A stretch of 64,000 nt of DNA from Saccharum officinarum (taxonomy: Eukaryota > Streptophyta > Magnoliopsida > Poales > Poaceae). Below, piece by piece: positions 8,918 to 19,119 of this stretch. The position numbers and the translations under genes were made by a program. The stretch lies in the NCBI GenBank assembly GCA_020631735.1, contig CM036191.1, positions 41,523,335 to 41,587,334 of the forward strand, written 5' to 3'. Position 1 is the stretch's first letter, and the number at the start of each line of letters is the position of its first letter. The notes beneath the pieces were generated by a model. It saw only the letters and a program-made list of their open reading frames with translations. It searched no databases and was not told the origin of the DNA.

Positions 8918-11670
8918 ATTCTACCCCCTTAAGATGAATCTCGTCCCGAGATTCAAAAGACGGTGATCGAAGAGATGAAATCTTTGACTATAGATCTTCT
9001 TTACTTGATTCTAGAAGCCTCATCCTCTCAGTGTCACTCCTGCGTTTTAATATACTTTGATCATCTTATTCTGAGTAGCTTGCTCAACTATTTCTGAGAC
9101 ATCCATGATGTCGTTCGAATCTTCTTAGCATAATTCTCCATTGCTAAAGGCATCGGTCGTAACTTTTGCTTCTCCAGGTGATAGCACTTTTCCAAGTCAT
9201 AAGCAATTTCATTCCAACGAGGGTAACACAAGCTCAAGACCAACTTAGTGAAGATGTCCTGTAAATTCTTGTGTTCCTCCTAGATATCACTTTTACTTCT
9301 AAAAAGACAGTACTTCCATGCTCCACATTGGATAACTCCAGATAACATGCTAGGTAGTTTAACTCATGCTTCCTTAGCTGACTTAATGAGCAAGGTACTA
9401 CATTTTTCTTCTTGCATAAGGACACATCCCACACCCTAACGAGGTGCATCATTATGGATATGAAGCTCTTGTTAGGATCTAGCAAAGCTAATACTTAGGT
9501 TTTACTTCACCCTTTTCTTGGACTCCATCAACACTTAGCTGAGGTTTCTTGATCCAAACCAACTTGAAAACTTCTCCAGTTGCTTTACCAAAATCTTGAT
9601 GATCTTGGATAAACTTTCCTTGAATCCTTAGTCAAACCTCATTGAGACTCTAAACTTCTTTTATATCTTTCGGTACCACCACGCTTCCGCTGCGTAATCT
9701 AGAACGTAAGACACTTCATCTTACAAATTCTTCAAACTTGGCTACCCCCTTAAGAAAAGATAAACTAGGGTACACCAAGCGTAGCTTGCACATTCTTTTA
9801 GATGAGCTAACTAATATCTTGATGTTTTGCCATCCCAATGATACTCTTGTATATGGGCAAGAACAAGAAATCTGGAATTCCTCGCGAGCAGAAAACAATA
9901 GCACAGTAAAACAACTATAACTCTTATTTTGTTAATCCAATGAAGTTGCAGCTTATACCGTTGGAAAGATTATAAAATTCTCCACAGCTTCCTTATAGAA
10001 CACTTTTCCAAATTCTATGGTTAAATTGGTCAAAATTAGTGCACAACAGAAACTTTTCCAGGTTCCAAACAGTACAGATGCATCGCCTTGTGATTTTCGT
10101 ATCTCCATACCCAAAATAGCTATCAAGGTGATTCTTACACTCAGAGAAAGATATTGAAGTCTAATATCGCCCGAGGTAGCTAATCTCTTGACCCACTTCC
10201 AAGGAAGGTCGGCAGGGTTCACTATGAAGTCTTTCAAAGGTTCGTCTAACAAGTTAGGACCATTAGATTTCACTCGGCAAACAGACGTAGAGCCCCCCTT
10301 CCAAATGGCACAATAACACGCAGCCTATACTCATAAGGACAGAGGCCACACTATATCTAATTCGTCAAGCCATTCTTACGCCAAAAAGGAATACCACTAA
10401 CAAGCTAGAAAAGGTCCTCATACTTGACTAAAGCCAGAGCCATTATAGCCCTCACAGTTGTACTGTAAGTCCTGAATGTTCGCTTACAAATAAGTCCTTA
10501 AGGAGAGTAACAAGAGCATCAAAGTAATCTTCATGCTCTAGTCCCCTTTAAACAGTAATAAAAAGTCATATTTTAATATTTATTGCATATACCATTAGTC
10601 AAGTTACAGATCATGGTTATTCAAAAATAGCACTAGCATCACTACCCAATGCAACAATCCCATAGGTGTCAAGGTACAAGATACAAAAGCTAGGATATCC
10701 TTAGTAGTAACAAGGTAGACACATGTACATGAATTAAGTATATTAAAGGTGAATAGGAAAAAAGGATGATCCCATGCTATCCTTGTCTTAACTTGTTTTT
10801 CCCCCAAAGCAATACGCTCGAAAGCCTTTAGTATTCAACTTTCAATCTTCTGCTTCTAATTCTCAGCTTTTAGTCTTCAGAGAATAGCTTCTTAATCCCC
10901 ACGTAAACCTCACCGATTGACTGAACCATATAGCACCACACAAGCATCCATACAATCATACACCAATCATACAAAAATAAGTAAAAGAGTTTGAAACACG
11001 ATTCTACGCATCGCTACGAACACAAAGTCACGAAAAGCACGCTAATCGGAGCTACGGTTGAAAAGATACAACTACCGATAGATTTATCCATAAAACTATT
11101 AGCTTCCTGTATCTTAATGGTATAAAAACATATATAAGATATTTTATAGAGATTATAATTTAAGTCAAATTTAGATTCGAATTATAAAACTAAAGTAAAA
11201 CAAATCATATTTTATTTACAAAACCTAGTTGCATAATTATTATTTAAGATACGATTCAAACCATAAAATTCCAATATTAGTGACATAATAAATATTATTA
11301 CAAATGCGTAGATCTCGTTGCTATGAATCTAACGCAACATAGAAGATATGAAATAAACAAGATTTCCTCTATTAAAATAATAGATTAAATCTAATCATGA
11401 ATTTTAAAAGTTGAAAACCTACTTAACAGTAGTATTAACATGTAGATTATGAAATTATAAACCTAACGCAATTTGAACGGATCAAATCGGAGTTAAAACG
11501 GAGAAGTTATGGCTAAAACAAAATCAGTGGCAATTCTGTAAATAGCTGAAAACGTAATTTATTCTTAACCGAAACAAAATACGCTTTCAAATGAAGAAAA
11601 CAAAATCTGTAAACATATTTTGGACTGCGGGTTTATTTTCCAAGAATACAGGGATGGCGGCGGACTTACT
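8918..11670. other. Internal region of the 8005-12584 element
   Basis: No protein domain was recognised on either strand. There are AT-rich stretches from 11100 to 11580 and small broken ORFs elsewhere. This is consistent with a non-autonomous derivative that would depend on proteins of a related element. Confidence 0.5.
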
Positions 11671-12584
11671 TGTTGCCGAGGAGAGTATAGCCGGGCTAGG
11701 CAGCGTGGCAGCGACGGCGACGGCGAGAGAAAGAGGAGAAAAATATAATTTACTACACGAGAGATTTCTCAAACTAGGGGCTCCTCTTACGGTAGTTTTG
11801 ATGTGCTTTGTCCAAGGGGTAGGTACGTATATATAGGGAGGAAAACTCTCCACCTCCATGTCAACTAGCGATATGGTGCTAATTGACGTTGCACCATCCA
11901 CCTCCGCTAATAGGCCTAAGTAATCATTTAAGCCCATTAGTAAATAAATGTGTGGGCCTTTGAGATTTATTAAGATTATTGCACATGGACTTTGAGCGTT
12001 GGGGAAAATAAGATATTTATTATTTTCGGAATTAATTAATTTCATGGGTAAAATAATTCCAGAAAAGTCCAGAATTATTATTTAAGCCACGAAAAATACT
12101 CCGAAAGCTCCAAAAATTCGAGAAAAATTCACAGAGACATTATGGAACATGAGGAACCCAAATAAAGTATTTGGAGCTCATGATAAGATATTTTAGAGCA
12201 TCTAAAAATTAGATTATGCTCACAGACAAGTGGAAACAAGCTACAGAAAAAGTCAGAAAATTTCCCAAGAAGTTTGTAGAGGTTGATTGACGGATGAGAA
12301 ACAAGGAATTTGATTGTAGAAAAATGATATATGTATATCGGAAAAGGAAAATCGACCTAAACGTATTTTGAAAGAACAACTTGAATTCATTTTGATCTTT
12401 GGTCAAAACCAAGCAATACAAAAACACAAATGCATTAGCATGAATGCATCAACAAGTTGCTAAACCTTATGATAAATTTCAATTTAGTGAAAAATATTAT
12501 TTCCCTATGTTTTCATGAGCACAAAAATTCAAAATTAACTCATTTTAGCTCTATTTCCAAAGAAGCAAATTTTAGGGTGTTACA
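11671..12584 (-). repeat. 5' LTR of the 8005-12584 element
   Basis: This is the full-length partner of 8005-8917, ending GGGTGTTACA at 12584. It would carry the promoter for minus-strand transcription. Confidence 0.85.
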
Positions 12585-12669
12585 CTGAGTTTTGCACTTC
12601 ACTTTATATCCAATACGGTGCAAGACATAGAATTCAAGTTACTTTGCATGATGTGAAGCCACAGAGTGG

Positions 12670-13769
12670 CACTACTACAGAAATCTTTTCTATGGTGGTC
12701 AAAAACGGTTTTATGAGGTGGGCAACGCAACCAGCTCCGTCAAAAGGTTTGCATTAATGCAGACCTACAGAGGTAGGCACTTTGCCCCCTCAGTTAATGA
12801 ATTAAAAAATAGAAAACCAGAGCCCACCAGTGAGCCCTTTTATGAGCCCACCGGTGAGCCCACTCCCAGCCCCAGAGCCAAATCCACCGCCGTGAACCGT
12901 GGCACCACTGCCGTGAGCCAGATCCATTGCTCGGGGAGTCATACGCTGCCAGATCAGCCGCTCCAAGGCTCCACCACTGCTCTAGGCTGCTCGTCGCACG
13001 CAGATCCTTGTAAACGGTGGGGGAGGGGCGCCTCCGCCACTCACGAAGGTTGGGGATGGCCGCTATCGCTCGGGGAGGTGAGGGAGGGGTTCTCACCTCC
13101 TCTCCTCTTTGCCGCTCTGGATCTAGAACAGAGGAGAGGTGAGCCACAAATCTAGAATGGAGGAGAGAGGAGGTGAGGGAGGGAGCACCGCCGGATCCCG
13201 TGGTGAGAGAGGGACCACTAGCGGATCCTGCAGCCGCAAGCCCGTTGCGCCGCCACCGTACCCTAGTAGAGGGGCCACTGGCACCGGATTCCAGCCCCGT
13301 GCCTACTGGAGGGAGAGAGGCACATGTCGGGGTGAGAAGTCAGGGAGAGAGAGGCGCATGAGGCTAAGGGATGGAAGCATTAGGAGAAGTGAGGGAGAGA
13401 GATGGAGAGGTGTGGAACCCTAACTATTAGATATATATAAGCCCGATATGAGGATTGGATACAAACTTTTACTAGGCCTCATGTATATTTTTCCAGGCGG
13501 CCTGTTAGGAGGTCCGCCTTCGAAAATGGTCTCCATGAGGCCCGCCTTCATAAATCAATTTTAAGAAGTGGGCATTTCCTAACCACATATGTAACTAACT
13601 AAACCGACTGCCTCCGTTAATCGATTTTGCGAGGCAGTTATTTTTTGGTGCCTCGGTAAATAAAACAACTGCCTTTGTTGTTCGTTGACCATTTTACGAG
13701 GCGGTTGGGTTTTGTGACTGCCTTGGTTAATGTTTGGGCAGTGTCTTATAAAATTATTTTTTAGTAGTG
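12670..13769. mobile_element. Non-autonomous CACTA (En/Spm) element with GC-rich cargo
   Basis: The left end is CACTACTACAGAAATCT and the right end, read inward on minus, is CACTACTAAAAAATAAT. Subterminal repeats built on GAGGCGGTT / ACTGCCT(C/T)(C/T)GTTAA sit near the right end (about 13600-13740), as in grass CACTA elements. The flanking triplets are TGG and TGC, so the 3-bp target duplication is imperfect. The core (about 12830-13430) is GC-rich and purine-biased with overlapping open frames on both strands. No known domain is seen, so the core may be captured host DNA. No transposase is present. Confidence 0.75.
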
Positions 13770-14028
13770 TGCCAGAACCCACTAAATTTATTGAAGCTAC
13801 CTTAAACAACAAATGGGATCTACTAAACAAACATCGGTAAGTCTCACAATGTTTTATCTAGAGTTAGGGTTTGACCCAACAAACTACGGGAAGGACTGGT
13901 TAGGCACAACAGTACTAGGAAGATCTGAAACTCTCGGGTCACAATGCGGAGAGGAATCAAACACAAAAGGAATTGTGATTTTTGGGGTGATTCTTCACCA
14001 GATATAGGGCTGTGAAGACCACCGCAAA
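13770..14028. other. Degenerate retroelement interior
   Basis: This is low-information sequence between the CACTA element and a recognisable gag fragment. It and 12585-12669 probably formed one older retroelement that the CACTA element entered. Confidence 0.35.
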
Positions 14029-14413
14029 TCAGATGCTCCAGTGCTGATTTGCATCGTGGTGGCCAAAAGGCAAAGGTGCTGCCTTGAGTGAAGGTGACTC
14101 TAGATGAGCGACGCCCGCCACCTTATCGCCGATGGTAAACTTGGGTTCATCAGCGGGATGCTCGATGTTTCTCTTGCCTCCGGGTACACCTTGCTTGGAG
14201 TGCTCGCCGAAGAACTGCTCCATGCGCTCGCCGAGACAGTTCACCCTATGCTCTAGATCTGCAATGTGGTGGTCAACCTTTGGCTTTGCATGAATCGAAC
14301 TCAGCCTTTGCCTGCTTCACATCCTCTGTGGACTGCTTGAGCTCGATGACGCCCTTGGAGTTCTCATTCAGCAGAGCGAGGATCTACCCAAATTGCTCTT
14401 TGGGTGTTGCCAT
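14029..14413 (-). pseudogene. Gypsy-type gag N-terminal fragment
   Basis: On the minus strand an ATG at 14411-14413 starts MATPKEQFG, followed by an in-frame stop and a helical, charged segment (about ILALLNENSKGVIEL, then ADLEHRVNCLGERMEQFFGEH). It passes into GGKRNIEHPADEP. This is the layout of the N-terminus of plant Ty3-gypsy gag: a short coiled coil after a leader. A primer-binding-like site lies just upstream. Frame breaks and the loss of everything downstream make it a fragment. Confidence 0.55.
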
Positions 14414-14454
14414 CGCCAACTGTCTTCGAGTACAATACGGATGGATTGCCAGGA

Positions 14455-14821
14455 TCAACACGATCTGATACAAATTGTTACCATATCACTTGATTTTAGG
14501 TAGCTATTAGGTGGAATTTGTTAGTCTCAGTTCTGCGGCGATCGCCATCACCGCAGCCGCTGGCTCGGTTCAACGTTACAAGGAAACCAAACTCAACTTC
14601 TCTCCCCTCACTCCTCTTCTTTTACATGGCAGTGTACTCTGCCAACAACCGTTGCATGGGCTGGATTACAGCCTGGCCCATTCAGGTCCGGAGTAGCACG
14701 CGTTGTGTTTGAATTTCCTTCTTCCACTTCTGGCCCATCGTCACACCCCGAGTAGCATTCACGGCTTGTCTCTGACATTTGGGTTCGACTTGAACTTTTA
14801 GTCACATCTGTCTCGTTGTCA
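14455..14821 (-). mobile_element. Primer-binding site and probable 5' LTR of the gypsy fragment
   Basis: Minus-strand ATTTGTATCAGATCGTG at about 14459-14475 resembles the tRNA-Met primer-binding site (TGGTATCAGAGC) of plant LTR elements. It directly follows …GGTAACA, an LTR-style end, so an LTR should extend rightward from 14476. The outer boundary near 14821 (…GTTGTCA) is a guess. Confidence 0.45.
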
Positions 14822-15310
14822 CCCTACCTCAACTGGTAAAAAGTGGTAGGATGAAATGATCACAGGCTTGAAGCTCAACTGAACGACACCAATTACAGGT
14901 CAAGAACTGGAAAGAAATGCCGTGTCATGGTCAGTAGTGAATATCGGTGCATGATTTGTTTAATTATATTAGTACGCAATTAATTTAATTATAGTAGTAC
15001 GGGTCAGCATCCTATGTACGAACAGTGTCTATTTACCATGCCTACGGTATATGTTTCCATGTCGTCAGTAAAAGTAAAAATCCTTCTCTGTTTACCAAGC
15101 CTATATAAAGTAAAACTATCCATGTCGTCAATAAAAATCCAAAATTAATCCAGGTCGCCAGGGAATTATTCAGATCATCAGACTTTTATTAATTGAGATG
15201 TCATCTCTCGCTCGAGAGTACGTTCTAGACCGCCGAACTCCAAACTCGTATTGATGTGATTTCAGTTCTAGCTCGGCCTCCGAACTCCTCCAATGTAAGA
15301 TAGGTAGCTA
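14822..15310. other. Region downstream of the O-methyltransferase, with short tandem duplication
   Basis: This AT-rich sequence holds no gene. Two imperfect ~60-bp tandem units (about 15030-15090 and 15091-15147) share TTTACCA(A/T)GCCTA and CCATGTCGTCA(G/A)TAAAA. Confidence 0.45.
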
Positions 15311-16356
15311 CTACGACTTGGTGAACTCAAGAACCCAGTAACCCCCGAAGACAGCAGTAGACCGGATGGGTCCGGCATCCGTGGCGAGCCTTGCGTACTC
15401 TTGCTCCGTCCTCTCCCTGCCACCCTTCAAGCCGTTGAGCAAGCAGATGATATCAAACTGGAACGGGAAGCGCCCGGCCTGTGTTGTCTCCGGTGTCGCC
15501 GGCAGGACCACCTCCATGGCGATCACCTTCCCTTTCTCCGGGACTGACTGATAGCAGTTCTTGAGGAGCTTCACACAGTCGCCGTCGTCCAGCAGGTGCA
15601 GCACGGACTTCTTAAAGACGGCGTCGCCGCTTGGCACATAGTCGAGCATGTTCCCGCCGACATGTTCTACCTGATGACGAAAGGCAGGTCGAAGTTGATG
15701 CCCTTGATGTGCTTGTACCTAGAGGTGATCATTCCCAGCGCGGTGCCGACGCCGCCGCCCACGTCGACGAGGACGTGGATATCGTCGAACCCGCCGCCTG
15801 CGGCGAAGCGGCCTTCGAGCATCTTGCGGCAGGCGAGCAACGAGAGCTGGGACATGGCCTTGTTGTAGAGCGCACTCAGTTGAGCGTTCTTCCCCATGTA
15901 CTCGAACGCCGGCATCCCGTTGGCCATCTCGAACGCGACCGTGCCTGACAGCACGGCCTCCGCCATATGCTGCCAGGGGTTCAAGAATGGCTGCTGAAAC
16001 CCGAACATGGCGAGGGCAGCCAGCGACCCCTCGCCGTTGTTGGTGGAGAGCCACCGGCAGACTGGTCTCTTTGCATACCTCCGGAGCGCTGCAATGCTGC
16101 CGTCCGGTGCCACCCCCTCCTCCTCCGTGGAGCACGTCACGACGCCGTGGGACGCGAGGAACCGCAGCATCCGGTTCACAGCGGCCGTGTTCTCGGCCTT
16201 GTTCGCGGCAGGCCTGGGTAGCTGAGCAACAAGCTGTCCTGCGGTCAGCAGCGCGCCTGCCGGTGCGGCGGCGAGCGCGTTAATGAGGCCGAGCTCCATC
16301 GCGGCCTTGAGCGTCATGGAGACGATGTGCGCCGTCATGAGCTCCTGCGCGGTCAT
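15311..16356 (-). pseudogene. COMT-like O-methyltransferase, broken by a short frameshifting deletion
   Basis: Two adjacent minus-strand frames make one protein. Residues 1-229 (16356 to 15667) hold the helical dimerisation domain and the SAM-binding motif LVDVGGGVGT (about 196-205), then INFDLPFVI. The second frame (about 15690 to 15311) continues VEHVGGNM … SGDAVF, keeps the catalytic His (SVLHLLDDGD) and the later Glu (IAMEVVLP), and ends VFGGYWVLEFTKS. Plant caffeic-acid/flavonoid O-methyltransferases normally have 8-9 residues between DLPHVI and VEHVGGD; here they are missing and the frame changes, leaving a TAG right after FVIR. The family transfers methyl from SAM to phenolic hydroxyls in the cytosol. 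The start at MTAQELM is about 20 residues short of typical members and no upstream in-frame ATG precedes the stop near 16459. An assembly indel could explain the break, so disruption is likely, not certain. Confidence 0.75.
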
Positions 16357-16714
16357 GAACGCCGGATGCCGCCGGATTGATGTGATCTGGTCGATGGGTA
16401 CACTAGTTGCCAGGTGGGTCCTACTACTTGCTTGTGTTGTGTGGGGTCCTGAAGAGTACTAGTGGACACGGTCGCAATATAGTTGGACCACTATTACTTT
16501 TGCTGGTGGTAGTTGGAACTTGGAATGGTTGGTGCTGGATCAAGGAGACTTCAATTAATCACTTGGTAGTACGTGTCCAGGTTATTGTCCAACAAAATCT
16601 CGAACTAGGCATACGTGAAACGGATAGCTTTGATCGCGCATCCCAGTTTGAAATCTAGGCCTCACAACCATTATTGTCTAACTAAATTGTGCAATAGACA
16701 GTACTAAACAAATA
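16357..16714 (-). promoter_or_regulatory. Upstream region of the O-methyltransferase
   Basis: No clear TATA box was picked out. A Mutator-like element lies about 370 bp upstream of the gene start, so any distal promoter has been separated from the gene by 6.7 kb. Confidence 0.35.
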
Positions 16715-16723
16715 AATTATTTT
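16715..16723 (+). repeat. 9-bp target duplication, left
   Basis: AATTATTTT directly precedes the GGGACTTGC terminus and is repeated exactly at 23458-23466. Nine bases is the Mutator hallmark. Confidence 0.6.
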
Positions 16724-16769
16724 GGGACTTGCTATATCCCAGTTGTCTGGGTTTTTGGGAAAAATCCAG

Positions 16770-18660
16770 GCGACGTCCTGGACCATTGGATGAAGATCCA
16801 AGGGTCAGATCTGTTTCTATCCCTGTTTTTGTCATTGTGTGTATAAACGGGTCCTCGAATAAACCCGCAAACCCACCCTAGCCAGATACTAGGCCCGCCA
16901 AGCCTTAACGGGCACATGATCCGATACCCGCTAACTGAGGTTGGTGCTCATTTGGGCCAAAATGAAGCTATCAGCCCATTAAACATACGTACAAGCACAC
17001 ACATAAAAATACAACTTTGCCACTGCACCCTCCAGCCGATCAAATTAACAACAATCTGTATCGAGTGCATCACCATTCTGATTCTCTTAAAATTACAAAA
17101 CACAAATATAAAAATTGCACATTTCAAAAAGTGCAAATAGTACTTGTTCTTAATGCAATTATAATGTACTAGTATATGTATATAAATACAAATCTAGCCC
17201 ATGCACGTGGAGCCTGCTAATAGTGTGGTTAACTTGTGCTACTAAACAAGCCTTTTGCACACAGATGGGATGCATTAGTGATAGCAAACAAAAATCAGAA
17301 GTCTTCTGCAGAAAATTCAGCAAATGGGAATTAAGGGGGCCACCTATACAAAACCATAGTAATAGGAAATTCAGCAAATGTCCTGATACGATACCTGAAA
17401 AAATCAAGGACATCAGGAACATGATCTGCAAAGGTCATCAATAGATGGAAGAGGCACATCAGCTGAAATTGAAGCTCCTCTAACTGCAATACTTAACATA
17501 CACTATAAAAGAAAAATCATATAAGAACCCGACCTAATATGAAAAGAATGGTAAGCGGTTGGCAGCATGAAGTAATCAATGCAAGAAAAAACATATCATA
17601 ACTGGCCTTATGTCCTTGAGGTGTGATGTGGTACACACAGAAGTTGTGAACAAACAACGACGCAGCCTCTGGACAGAAAACTTGAGCTTGAAACTCCTCA
17701 TGCAAGTGGTCCAATCAAAGTTATTAGAGACCATATTAGATAGCACAAAAATAAGCAAGGACTATTGGAGGGGAGAGGGCATGCTACTCACATGCCATAA
17801 GTGCGGAGCCACCGCGCTACCATAGTACATCCTAAAAAGTAAGAATACAAATACAAATGGCAGACAGACAGAAGGTTTATCTATAGTTGTTAGCTGCTTC
17901 TAGGGCAAGGAGAGAGAGAGACATAGAATGGTTGGGTGGCCAGGTGGGTGGGGAATAAGAGAACAAGACAATAATCTAGGTCCAGGAAATGGCAAAAATC
18001 ACAAAGAACAGAAATACAAGGACAAAAATGTGGTCTATATTGGCACAAAGACAAATATATTGAGCTCATTCAGTAGTCAAGAATGTTCACCATGGAACTT
18101 AAGTGAACAAATATACAGAGCTCATTCAGTAGTCAAGATGAAAGTGGATTTAGAAACCTGATGGAAACAGGTAATAAACCCAGGTGGCTTCAACATAGTT
18201 GTCGTCCCCCTCCTACAACAATGGTGAACCCACTATCAGGGACGAGGTGTAACAAGGAAACAACAGAAATTCTATGCTATCAAGCCGAAGTATTTTCTCA
18301 ATACAAGTTATGCAACAAAATATTTATTAGCACAAAGATATGAGAGAGGAGTGTGACAAGCAGGCAATGACTGGTGTTGGAGAAAAAGACAGGCCACCAG
18401 CTTCAAAATGATTCACTTTTCATTTCTCTCTTCTTCTCCTTTGAAAAGCTTATCTGAGATAACAAACCTGAAAACAGCGAGAGCTTGTGTCAGTAACATA
18501 AATCAAATAAGCTTGACCTCAGATAAATAGCTAACATGTCTCAATACAAGTTTTACCTCACATAAATAGCTAACATGACCTCAGATAAATAAATAAATAA
18601 AGAGACAAACCTACAGTATCCCTAAACATATATGACAATTTAAAGACAATTCACACAAAT
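16770..18660. other. MULE interior, left part, no gene recognised
   Basis: This AT-rich stretch has only short ORFs. It contains a ~110-bp block (17110-17225) that recurs at 20575-20700 and a 25-bp phrase GTGGTCTATATTGGCACAAA at 18029 that recurs at 19157. A short tandem unit, AGCTCATTCAGTAGTCAAGA, appears at 18061 and 18119. Confidence 0.4.
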
Positions 18661-18683
18661 TTTACCCAATGCAACATAATAAA

Positions 18684-19119
18684 AGGAGTGTGCTTGCACA
18701 AGTCACAATAAACAAAATTTTGAGATGTGTTAGCACAAAAGATAAAAAATAATTTTTTTCTATGGAAAGACAAGGACAAAATAAGAGGTGTGTGCTAGCA
18801 CAAGTCTCAATAAACAAAAGTTTGGGATGTGTTAGCAAAAATGACAATTAACAAAGGACAATCACAGACTACAAGTGACAATTTTTCACTATGGATAGAC
18901 AAGAACAAAAAAAAAGAGGTGTGTGGTTCCACATATCACAAATAACAAAGGCTTGGGATGTGTTAGGACAAATAACAAGAAATAATTTTTTTCAATGCAA
19001 AAACAAGGACAACATATGAGGTGTGTGCTTCCACAAATCACAAAGGACAAAGTTTTAGATGTGTTAGCACAAAAAACAAGAAACAATTTTTTTCTATGGA
19101 ATGACAAGGACAAAGAAGA
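18684..19119 (+). repeat. Tandem repeat array, four units of about 100-130 bp
   Basis: Units begin at 18684, 18786, 18917 and 19019. Each opens AGGTGTGTG(C/G)T and includes GATGTGTTAG(C/G)A and a TTTTTTTC(T/A)ATG stretch, closing with GACAAGGACAAA. Unit 2 is about 30 bp longer. A partial fifth unit follows. Copies have diverged, so the array is old. Broken minus-strand ORFs across it are a by-product of the repeat. Confidence 0.75.

Larger units (their letters stand above)
8005..12584 (-). mobile_element. LTR retrotransposon, Tekay/Del-like ends, largely non-coding (minus strand)
   Basis: Two direct repeats of about 913 bp (8005-8917 and 11671-12584) bracket a 2.75-kb centre. On the minus strand each LTR begins TGTAACACCCTAAAATTTGC and ends CTCGGCAACA. 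Inward of the left LTR, on the minus strand, is a purine tract TTAAGGGGGTAGAAT preceded by TCGGGACGAGATTC, the typical 3' end of Tekay/Del-lineage gypsy elements. This fixes the orientation. The centre holds only short broken ORFs with no gag, RT or integrase motif, and no clear primer-binding site, so the element is a deletion derivative or non-autonomous. The LTRs differ at only a few percent of sites by eye, suggesting fairly recent insertion. No 5-bp target duplication was found (GAACT versus CTGAG). Confidence 0.8.

Noticed and set aside
12718..13423. Overlapping open frames of 94-145 codons on both strands.
   Set aside because: They lie within a CACTA element, are GC-rich low-complexity and have no recognisable domain.
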